This document shows positions 8,774 to 16,118 of a DNA stretch of 64,000 nt, in pieces. Both the position numbers and the translations under genes were made by a program. Every line of letters begins with the position of its first letter. The first letter of the stretch is position 1. Below the pieces are notes generated by a model. It did no database searches, was not told the origin of the DNA, and saw nothing but the letters and a program-made list of their open reading frames with translations. Origin of the DNA: an uncultured Lachnospiraceae bacterium (lineage in GTDB: Bacteria; Bacillota; Clostridia; Lachnospirales; Lachnospiraceae); the NCBI GenBank assembly GCA_902776305.1, contig CACYPS010000005.1:22010-86009 (forward strand), given 5' to 3'.

Positions 8774-9781
8774 TCATCCGATAAAATCTTCTGCGAGCAC
8801 TTTTGTAAATTCAGCTGCCGTGTCTTCGAACATATGCCCTTCATTGTCGCAAAAATCATCCGGGTCGCGGGGAACCCTGCCGGCAGTATTCCCAATCGCC
8901 GCATCATCCGACTGTCCCGTATTCCGCCCGTCTCGCAAATAGTTGATCATCCGGATTCCTCTCTCCGCCATGTACTCCTCAAAAAAAGCGGAGGCATCGT
9001 CATAGGCATCCCGATAAGCCTCGTATGTTGAGTCCGGTATCGGTGTAATCACCGTCACAAGCTCAATCCCCGATTTTTCACAGAACCCGGCAAGCTTCTC
9101 AAAGTATTTCTGCTCATCCTTATTGTAGTTTCCGCGGTTCCAAAGGGCCGGAACATCTTCCCTCGTTGTGCCGGCGTCTACCCTGAATCTCGCAATGAAA
9201 CCGTCTCTGTGATAGCTTTGGACCTCGTCTGTAAAACAGGAGATATCGAAATTGCGATATTCTTCACTCTTCTTTTCGCGAATAAGCTCCGGCAGGTGCG
9301 CCACCTGTTGCCTGTACAGATACCATTCGAAGGGAGCTGTCCGGAAATCTGCCCGGAGCATCTTGTCATAAAAATACCCGATTTTGGCAGCTGACCACGG
9401 AAACTCGTGATAGAGAGCTACATATTCCTGCGTCTGGTTCGGCTCATCGACCCAGTAGGACGGATCGATCTCACAGATCACGCATTTTAGCTGCACATCT
9501 TTCTCCGCCTCCCGCACGAGATAATACATGTCCAGCGTATGCTCACCGCCCTGCGCGGCATTTATAGCAAGGATCCCTTTCTCGGACTTGAGAACAGACG
9601 GATCTATACCGCACTTGGAGTGAGAACCTCCCACGATCAGCGTATCGTAATCCGCAGTCTGCATCTCGTGAAACATAGCGCGCGTATAGGTGTAAGGGTA
9701 GAGGATGTGAGAAAGGAGCGCATTTGCAGACAGAAAAACAATCAGCACTGCCGGCAGTATACATTTACGAAACTTATGCAT
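8774..9781 (-). CDS. SGNH/DltD-like protein paired with an MBOAT acyltransferase
   Basis: This 335-residue protein has one N-terminal membrane anchor (about residues 7-25) and an extracellular SGNH-type domain. DTLIVGGSHSKCGID near residue 50 carries the presumed nucleophile Ser in block I. FCDNEGHMFEDTAAEFTKVL at the C-terminus carries the Asp/His pair. DltD and AlgX/AlgJ proteins with this layout work with an MBOAT to transfer acyl groups onto exported polymers. The MBOAT gene lies directly upstream (91-bp gap), which supports that role. The polymer is unknown; wall glycan, exopolysaccharide or lipoteichoic acid are all possible. Confidence 0.7.
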   Translation of the reverse strand: MHKFRKCILPAVLIVFLSANALLSHILYPYTYTRAMFHEMQTADYDTLIVGGSHSKCGIDPSVLKSEKGILAINAAQGGEHTLDMYYLVREAEKDVQLKCVICEIDPSYWVDEPNQTQEYVALYHEFPWSAAKIGYFYDKMLRADFRTAPFEWYLYRQQVAHLPELIREKKSEEYRNFDISCFTDEVQSYHRDGFIARFRVDAGTTREDVPALWNRGNYNKDEQKYFEKLAGFCEKSGIELVTVITPIPDSTYEAYRDAYDDASAFFEEYMAERGIRMINYLRDGRNTGQSDDAAIGNTAGRVPRDPDDFCDNEGHMFEDTAAEFTKVLAEDFIG

Positions 9782-9872
9782 ATAATCTCCTTACTCGTTT
9801 CCCGTTCGCGACCATCGCTCGAAAAGCGGGCTTACCACAGAACAAATCAACTTCCACTCCCTGAAACAGCAG

Positions 9873-11381
9873 TCAGAACTGCGCATATATGAAACCGCCG
9901 GTAATTGCAGGCGGCTGTCCTAACGCCGGCAGCATCATCAGCATGATCAGATACATCGCGAGTTTCACTGCAAACGGGCGCTGCATGATCCATGCGGCGA
10001 CATCGGTTCCTCTCTCCTGTATGAGACTCACCGCGAAAACGACTGCAGTCCCGAACAGGATGATGACAAGCGCTATCACCGTAAAATTCGTACTGCCGCC
10101 CGGCCCTACAGGAATCTCAAGGAGCATTGCAGGGGTAAAATGTGTGACTGCATTCCGCATCATGGCAAATGCCTGACCGACCGTATCCGCCCTGTCAAAA
10201 AACCAGCTGATATTGACCAGCACAAATGTCCTTATGACCTGGAACAAGTGAAATCCCGACGAATCCTTCGCGATTCCGAATTTCTTTTTCATATCCCTGA
10301 AAACATTGGTGAGCATCCCGCTCATACCGATGATCAGACCGTTATAGATACCGTAGATAATATACTTCCACGCCGCACCGTGCCACACGCCGACGACAAG
10401 GAAGACGATGACATTTGCGACAGCGATCGGAAGTGTCCTTGCGATCTGCTTTCCGAACTTCTTCCGGCAAAACTTCTTGAATTTCCCCATCCATCCCGAC
10501 AACGAGATCGGGTAGAACACGTAATCCTTCATCCAGGTTCCCAGCGTAATGTGCCATCTGTGCCAGAAATCGGATATGGAGACCGCAAAGTACGGCCGCC
10601 GGAAGTTTTCATCCAGATCGATACCGAATAACATACCGATGCCGATGACCACGTCGATGCCGCCGGAGAAATCCCCGTAGAGCTGCACCGAATAAGCAAG
10701 CACGGCAAAAACGGCAAGCCCCGGATACTGCTGATAATCATCGAACAAAGCGTTGACGAAGTACACCGCATTGTCCGCGATGACCATCTTCTTGAAAAAT
10801 CCCCACAGAATACGCAGTACCGCTCTCTCCGTGCGTACCGGGTCCGGTCTGTGCTCCGCATAGAGTTGTTCTGCCAGTCTTGAAAATCTTCCGATCGGTC
10901 CCTGCAGAATCTGCGGGAAAAAGGAAACGAACAGGGCAAATCTGAGCAGACTCCTCTCCGCCTCCTGTCTCTTCCAGCATACGTCAAGAAGATATCCCAT
11001 CGACTGGAAGGTATAGAAGGAGATGCCGATCGGCAACGCAAAATCGACAAATGAGAGATGCCCGTGAGCGATCTGATTAAAATTAAAGATAATAAAATTC
11101 GTATACTTCAGAACACCCAGGATGCCGAAATTCAAAACAAGTGTAAGAGCCGTGATGAGCCTGCGTTTGCCCTCATCCTGTTCCTTCGACAGGAGCAGAC
11201 CCGCATACCAGGTCGAAACCGTGGTAGCCATGAGAAAAATGACGAGGCCCGCACCATTTGCAATATAATAAATGTAACTGGCTGCAAGCAGCCAGCACCA
11301 CTGATATTTTCCCGGGATCAGATAGTATATCATGACCCCGAGAAATACAAATATAATAAATACGAGCGAGTTAAGGCTCAT
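9873..11381 (-). CDS. MBOAT family O-acyltransferase (AlgI/DltB-like)
   Basis: This 502-residue polytopic protein belongs to the membrane-bound O-acyltransferase family, which passes acyl groups through the membrane to extracellular acceptors. Visible marks are SFYTFQSMGYLLDV, FFPQILQGPIGRF, YGDFSGGIDVVIGIGMLFGI, SDFWHRWHITLGTWMKDYVFYP and, near residue 330, VVGVWHGAAWKYIIYG with the conserved active-site His. Length matches the AlgI/PatA group. Its partner SGNH-like protein is encoded next, and an SH3 lipoprotein gene lies 44 bp upstream on the same strand. No D-Ala ligase or carrier (dltA/dltC) is nearby, so O-acetylation of a surface polymer is more likely than D-alanylation (inference). 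Confidence 0.9.
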   Translation of the reverse strand: MSLNSLVFIIFVFLGVMIYYLIPGKYQWCWLLAASYIYYIANGAGLVIFLMATTVSTWYAGLLLSKEQDEGKRRLITALTLVLNFGILGVLKYTNFIIFNFNQIAHGHLSFVDFALPIGISFYTFQSMGYLLDVCWKRQEAERSLLRFALFVSFFPQILQGPIGRFSRLAEQLYAEHRPDPVRTERAVLRILWGFFKKMVIADNAVYFVNALFDDYQQYPGLAVFAVLAYSVQLYGDFSGGIDVVIGIGMLFGIDLDENFRRPYFAVSISDFWHRWHITLGTWMKDYVFYPISLSGWMGKFKKFCRKKFGKQIARTLPIAVANVIVFLVVGVWHGAAWKYIIYGIYNGLIIGMSGMLTNVFRDMKKKFGIAKDSSGFHLFQVIRTFVLVNISWFFDRADTVGQAFAMMRNAVTHFTPAMLLEIPVGPGGSTNFTVIALVIILFGTAVVFAVSLIQERGTDVAAWIMQRPFAVKLAMYLIMLMMLPALGQPPAITGGFIYAQF

Positions 11382-11425
11382 GTGTAAATCTTCTCCATCA
11401 GATGAATACTTCTGTCAAGGAAGTA

Positions 11426-12190
11426 TCAACTCTGCTCATCATATATTTCGCCGGTATCCCCGTCAATGTATTCAACGTCAACCGGATCGTCGTCACCTTC
11501 GTAGTCTTCCGAGCCGCCTTCTTCGGAACCGCCTTCCGAATCAGCTTCCGTATCCGATGTTCCTTCACCGGACGCCTCTCCGCCGCCGGCTGTATCGAGC
11601 ATAGCCGCGGCACGGGCTTTGTTGAGGGCTTCATACTGCTCTTCTGTCATCTCACCGTCGTTGTCCTCATCGTAATACTCTTCATCATTATCGCTGCTCT
11701 CGGACCCTCTGTCAGACTTATTCGGGTCATAATCCGCTTCAGCTACGATGTACTTCCTGTTCACATAACCGGTCTTCTCTTTATACTCTATTTTTGCCCA
11801 GGTATCATCCACCATCTCAAGCACATTGATCTTATCATCCCGGTCAAGTGTTCCGAGGACTTCACTGTCAAGAGACGGTTCCGTTCTGACATTCACATCT
11901 GTAGCCGCATAGTATACCTGCTGCGGTGCAGCCGTCGGAGTGCTGGCAGGAATAGGTGTGGGCGTTGCCATCGGCGTGGGGGTAGGCGTAAACGTGGGGA
12001 TCGGTGTAGGCGTTGCTGTAGGTGCGACAGTAGGCGTAGCTGTAGGCGCTTCTGTCGGAGCTGCATTCGCTTTCTCCTGAGATGCCAGATTGCCTGACGG
12101 CGTGCAACCGCCCAGAACGACAGAGGCTGTCACAAGAGCTGTAACTGCCGCAGTTATGATTTTTGATGACTTGACGACTTTATTGAACAT
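11426..12190 (-). CDS. SH3-domain surface lipoprotein with TPTP linker and acidic tail
   Basis: This 254-residue predicted lipoprotein has a signal peptide ending in the lipobox VLGGC. A linker of about 60 residues rich in Pro-Thr-Ala (repeated PTATPT) follows. An SH3_3-type domain begins DVNVRTEPSLDSEVLGTL and continues through WAKIEYKEKTGYVNRKYI. The C-terminus is a long Asp/Glu/Gly/Ser tail. SH3_3 domains often bind peptidoglycan peptides, so the protein probably spans from membrane to wall. It is the first gene of the minus-strand run that leads into MBOAT, which suggests a shared envelope function. GGAGGAAG precedes the start. Confidence 0.8.
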   Translation of the reverse strand: MFNKVVKSSKIITAAVTALVTASVVLGGCTPSGNLASQEKANAAPTEAPTATPTVAPTATPTPIPTFTPTPTPMATPTPIPASTPTAAPQQVYYAATDVNVRTEPSLDSEVLGTLDRDDKINVLEMVDDTWAKIEYKEKTGYVNRKYIVAEADYDPNKSDRGSESSDNDEEYYDEDNDGEMTEEQYEALNKARAAAMLDTAGGGEASGEGTSDTEADSEGGSEEGGSEDYEGDDDPVDVEYIDGDTGEIYDEQS

Positions 12191-12615
12191 TTCTTCCTCC
12201 TGAAATAAAAATACTTTTTGTCAGTATATGGTACTATATCCTGCTGTTATGATAACACACGTTTGATTTCAGTCAAACCCTTTCTTTCCTGTGTAACGGC
12301 AACATATCGCCTGCCCGATCATGTCGTCACATTCTGTCTTAAGGCTGCATATTGTTCCGCCTTTCATGATCAGGTCATCCTGATTACCGCATCCCGGTTT
12401 TTGCATTCATCATGAACTTTCTGTGAAATAACGTTTTAATTTCAAAAATGTATTATACTCTAATCACGGTCATATCGTATATTGCGAGGTAATCGATCAT
12501 CCGGCAAAATCAGATAACCGCAGAAATCTGTCCGGATCCGAATTGCACTGACCGTCGGTGTCACATGGCAGACATGAAGCACTGACATATGATTATATAA
12601 AAGGAGGATTTCAAT
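12191..12615. other. Divergent intergenic region, no gene seen
   Basis: This stretch of 425 bp lies between the SH3 lipoprotein and the small membrane protein. It must hold the promoters of both. An AT-rich tract with TATTATACT near 12450 is a plausible -10 for the plus-strand gene. No conserved RNA or repeat was recognised. Confidence 0.4.
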
Positions 12616-12843
12616 ATGATGGAACTCATTATTGCAGTACTTTTCATTATGTTGTTTTTCGGTATCCTGAAAGCTGCGTTCAAATTCGCGTGGGGAGCTA
12701 CTAAATTCATCTTCGGACTCGGGCTTTTCTTCGCATGCCCGCTTCTTTTCGTAATTCTCGCAGCTATGGGATTGCTTGGTAATATGTGGATCCTGATTCT
12801 GATTGTCGCACTGTTCTGCGGAGGCGGCTTCAGATTTGCCTGA
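12616..12843 (+). CDS. Small hydrophobic membrane protein
   Basis: This 75-residue protein follows a strong AAAGGAGG site with good spacing. It is almost entirely hydrophobic, with segments around residues 3-17, 32-53 and 57-72 separated by a short basic stretch (KAAFKFAWGATK). No family is recognised. The good ribosome-binding site and clean frame make it a real gene. A family-A palindrome downstream may act as terminator. Confidence 0.65.
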   Translation: MMELIIAVLFIMLFFGILKAAFKFAWGATKFIFGLGLFFACPLLFVILAAMGLLGNMWILILIVALFCGGGFRFA

Positions 12844-12899
12844 AAAACGGAGGATCTCATAAGTCGCAGGTAATGTGCAATAAAGGATAAAAACTGACA

Positions 12900-12983
12900 G
12901 GGCTGTCGCAACAAGGCACGAACTGTATATGGCAGATATCATATGCGAATATCTGCCATATACAATGCCGGCTGCGACAGCCC
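12900..12983. repeat. Family A palindromic element, copy 2
   Basis: The outer arms GGGCTGTCGCA and TGCGACAGCCC are perfect. An inner stem TATATGGCAGATAT / ATATCTGCCATATA is also perfect. It lies between a plus-strand gene and the end of the minus-strand cca gene. Confidence 0.8.
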
Positions 12984-13005
12984 ATTTCTTTTGCAAATAT
13001 CTGTA

Positions 13006-14331
13006 TCACTTTTCTCTCTCGGCAAACTTCATGAGGACATCATGCTCGTTCTTCTCCGGATGCTCAATAACATAATCAAGAGCGGTCCTTAAAATTCTTC
13101 CGATCTCCTTCCCTTTTACTCCCATGGCAAGAAGGTCATCCCCGTTGATCGCCAGATCGGACAATTTTACACAGTCCCCGTCAGCAATGATTTTCTCATA
13201 GACATCGCACACAGCCTGTACCCGGTCGAACTTGTCCTCGAGCCCGAACTCGCTTTTGGCACTGTTGTCGGCCCACTGGACTTCAAGAAAGAGAGGGAAC
13301 AATTCCTCCCCGATCGTGTTCAGCGCATGTCTCACCGCGACAGGTTCCGGGTCGGGACGGTAATCATGATACTTTATTAATTTTGTGACCGTGGCGATCG
13401 TATAATTGTCGAACTTGAGGCGCTTCAATATCTTTCCGGCGATCTGTTCGCTGATCTCCGCATGTCCGGGAAAATGATCATATCCGCGATTATCCGTGAC
13501 ACGCGCAGCCGGTTTCCCGAGATCATGAAGAAGCATGGTAAGGCGCAGGATTCGATCCGGTCTGCAGGCCAGGAGTGCGTGAATCGTGTGTTCACCGACA
13601 TTATACATATGATGCATGGAGTTCTGCGGTGTATCCATGGCCACGTCGAACTCCGGCATGATAACGCGGGTAATTCCCGTGTCATAAAGATCGAGCCACT
13701 TTTCCGGATTCGGAGATGTAAGAAGCTTTACGATCTCGACTTGAATTCTCTCACTGCTCACCTTTCGAAGATTTTCAGCATGCCGGCAGATCGCGGCATA
13801 CGTCTCTCTCTCTATCCCGAAGTCCAGCTGAGCTGCGAACCGTACAGCCCTGAGGATTCGAAGAGCGTCCTCATCAAATCTCTCGTCCGCATTGCCGACA
13901 CAGCGGATATTTTTATATTTCAGATCATAAACGCCGTTGTACAGGTCAACAAGTCCGTTCTTTTCATTGTACGCCATGGCATTTATCGTAAAATCACGGC
14001 GTCTCAAATCCTCTTTCAGGTTCGGCGTAAATAAAACTTCCGACGGATGCCGTCCGTCCTCATATTTTCCGTCGACCCGATACGTCGTCACTTCAAATCC
14101 GTCATCACCCATCATGACGGTCACCGTACCGTGTGCGATCCCGGTGTCTATCGTCCTGCGGAAAAGAGCTTTGACCTCCTCCGGTTTCGCGGAAGTCGTA
14201 ATATCCCAGTCTTCCGGCTGCCTGCCCAGGATGCTGTCACGCACACAGCCGCCGACAACATACGCCTCGTGACCACTCTCCTCGATCACATCCAATATCT
14301 CTCTGACTTTTTTCGGCAGATCTATCTTCAT
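13006..14331 (-). CDS. cca: CCA tRNA nucleotidyltransferase
   Basis: This 441-residue enzyme adds or repairs the 3'-CCA end of tRNAs from CTP and ATP. The N-terminal nucleotidyltransferase head has VVGGCVRDSILGR and the catalytic EDWDIT. The basic segment RRRDFTINAMAYN and RILRAVRFAAQLDF follow. A C-terminal HD domain (TMLLHDLGKPAARV, HAEISEQIAGKIL) is present, as in many Firmicutes CCA enzymes, and may add phosphatase activity. The start follows GGAGG. A family-D double hairpin lies just upstream. Confidence 0.95.
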   Translation of the reverse strand: MKIDLPKKVREILDVIEESGHEAYVVGGCVRDSILGRQPEDWDITTSAKPEEVKALFRRTIDTGIAHGTVTVMMGDDGFEVTTYRVDGKYEDGRHPSEVLFTPNLKEDLRRRDFTINAMAYNEKNGLVDLYNGVYDLKYKNIRCVGNADERFDEDALRILRAVRFAAQLDFGIERETYAAICRHAENLRKVSSERIQVEIVKLLTSPNPEKWLDLYDTGITRVIMPEFDVAMDTPQNSMHHMYNVGEHTIHALLACRPDRILRLTMLLHDLGKPAARVTDNRGYDHFPGHAEISEQIAGKILKRLKFDNYTIATVTKLIKYHDYRPDPEPVAVRHALNTIGEELFPLFLEVQWADNSAKSEFGLEDKFDRVQAVCDVYEKIIADGDCVKLSDLAINGDDLLAMGVKGKEIGRILRTALDYVIEHPEKNEHDVLMKFAEREK

Positions 14332-14370
14332 ACAAACCTCCGATGTAATTCATACACTCTTTCACTATCC

Positions 14371-14457
14371 GTAATTTGCTCCTCCAGGGTCAGGCGACCA
14401 TGCTTGCATGGTCATCTGACCCGCCAATCAAAGTTTGAAAGTTTACTTTCAAACTTA
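14371..14457. repeat. Family D double-hairpin repeat, copy 1
   Basis: It contains two nested palindromes: GGTCAGGCGACCATGC-TT-GCATGGTCATCTGACC and AAGTTTGAAAGT-TTACTTTCAAACTT. A nearly identical copy lies at 31496-31580. The two copies differ at only a few positions over about 85 bp. Confidence 0.8.
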
Positions 14458-14534
14458 TAGCAAAAACCGCACAAATTATCAGCATTTGGAGAGTAATTAT
14501 CTGTTATATCAAAATACAACATCGATACTTATTC

Positions 14535-15332
14535 TTACTTTCTCAGCCGTCTGATTCTATTCTCAGTGTAGGCTTCCGCTTCCTTCCACATAGTTTTCAG
14601 CTGTGTCTTATGCGCACAGAGCTTTTCCTTACAGTTCCTGCACCGGAGATACTCGTTCGTATTTTCCGAGAAACGTTCAGGATGGAGATAAAATGTCAGC
14701 TCCCAGCGGATGAGCAGAGCGATTGACAGCACCAGTAGGCTCCAGGCATAGCTCTCCGCCACAAAAAAGAGCGGCGTGAACATCATTGCATAGTCCCAGT
14801 TATAGATACGGCAGGTGCCGCAGCACTTGTTCTTCAGGAACCACGTCTGGAACGGGCAGAAAAACAGGATGCATATCATATCGCAGACAGAATAAAAACT
14901 ACACAGCAGGATGAGAATTCCGTCATCAAGAATATTCCTCATCCGGAGAGCACCGAAAAACGCATTAAGAACGATCCAGATCAATGCGACCAGGAAAGTG
15001 GCATTATTGTCGGGGATCACGATGTTGGTCTCGCCGGATTTTATGTAGTTTTTACTGAACTGTTTCTGACTCCCGGGGCTCTCGTAATTCGACGGAAAAA
15101 AACGAAGAATCATTTCAATGACAAACACGGACCAGGTAACAACGATGATGATAGGTCTTTTTTCTAACTGTGATGTGACCGTGCCGCTTTTCTCCAGCCT
15201 GAAAGAAATATAGCTGATGAGGAGAAGCACGAACAAAATCGAACGATAAACAAGCCTGATATAGTGAAGCGTGCTGATGGCGCTCAACTTACGTTTCTTA
15301 TGTACATCCCTGTTTTTACTTGTTTGCTCCAT
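14535..15332 (-). CDS. Hypothetical polytopic membrane protein with zinc-ribbon-like cysteines
   Basis: This is a 265-residue protein. The start is placed at MEQTSKNRD (ATG 15332) behind GAGGTG; the longer frame upstream overlaps another coding segment. About five or six hydrophobic segments lie between residues 25 and 220. Cysteines cluster in KNKCCGTCRIYNWD and, near the C-terminus, LRCRNCKEKLCAHK, resembling metal-binding knuckles. No family is recognised. It follows a frameshifted small gene by about 40 bp on the same strand and may have been co-transcribed with it. Confidence 0.6.
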   Translation of the reverse strand: MEQTSKNRDVHKKRKLSAISTLHYIRLVYRSILFVLLLISYISFRLEKSGTVTSQLEKRPIIIVVTWSVFVIEMILRFFPSNYESPGSQKQFSKNYIKSGETNIVIPDNNATFLVALIWIVLNAFFGALRMRNILDDGILILLCSFYSVCDMICILFFCPFQTWFLKNKCCGTCRIYNWDYAMMFTPLFFVAESYAWSLLVLSIALLIRWELTFYLHPERFSENTNEYLRCRNCKEKLCAHKTQLKTMWKEAEAYTENRIRRLRK

Positions 15333-15372
15333 ATAACACCTCAAATATGACCGTCCGGCCAGCACGCCCGGG

Positions 15373-15836
15373 CTAAAAATCGTGTGGAATCCGGCCGCTG
15401 CATTTTGCTGCATCCTTACCCGCTGTCTTCTCAATCAGCTTTCTCAAATTCTTCTCGAATCCGGTGTAAATACGAAGTCCGTTATCAGATGCAAACATAT
15501 TAGCCATGCTTCTCTGATACATTTTAGCCTGACCAGTATCATAAGTTCTTGTAGGCTTTTTTGATGATAGCAGACTGCTGTCGTAGGCTTTTTGCCGGCT
15601 GCCGGCATTCTTCCCTGATTCACGAGGAAGCAGCTTTTTTTCATTGATAATCAGATCGTTGCTGTCCCCAAGACCTATTTTGTTGCCGCCAATGCTGTCT
15701 CTGTCATCAATCAGACTGCTTGCCCCTCATTTCCCGCAGGCTGTCTGTTAACTGGAGCTCTTTGCTGTGCTCCATGGGAGTTCGCCGAAGAAGCCTTTTG
15801 TCCGGACTTTTTCTTTGAAAATGAAAACCACCCCAT
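15373..15836 (-). pseudogene. Frameshifted hypothetical protein
   Basis: A strong GGAGGATCTCA site precedes ATG 15836 (MGWFSFSKKKSGQKASS). This frame stops after about 42 codons. The -1 frame continues at once as SLIDDRDSIGGNKIGLGDSND and runs to a stop at 15373, giving about 154 codons in all. The shift lies at or near GAGGGGC, so one missing G would restore a single protein with a basic Ser/Gln-rich N-terminus and a C-terminal helix (KNLRKLIEKTAGKD). It could be decay, a sequencing error, or frameshifting. No family is recognised. Confidence 0.55.
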
Positions 15837-15921
15837 TGAGATCCTCCTTTCTGAAACATGTTGTATTAAAGGTGATTATAACACAAACATTAATTGTCAA
15901 CCACCTTGCTTCACAACATAC

Positions 15922-15961
15922 AAGAAAACCCTGCCGAACTGTTTTTCTCAGTTCGGCAGGG
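15922..15961 (-). terminator. Rho-independent terminator of glgA
   Basis: On the minus strand the perfect 13-bp stem CCCTGCCGAACTG / CAGTTCGGCAGGG is followed by TTTTCTTG. It lies downstream of the glgA stop. Confidence 0.8.
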
Positions 15962-15984
15962 TCACTCTGTTTTCATTTATCGCA

Positions 15985-16090
15985 TTCATCCAACGACTTT
16001 AAAATCACGAGAATTCTGCGTCAGCGACAAGTTTTATTCTGCGCATTCATCTCACGACTTAAGTCACGAGAATTCTGCGTCAGAGATTAA
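15985..16090. repeat. Direct repeat pair downstream of glgA
   Basis: Two copies of about 45 bp share TTCATC-ACGACTT-TCACGAGAATTCTGCGTCAG (about 15985-16031 and 16045-16090). The pattern resembles the family-C repeats near the ABC transporter genes. Confidence 0.6.
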
Positions 16091-16118
16091 GGTCTTATGG
16101 GACTGTTCTCCTGCCCTA

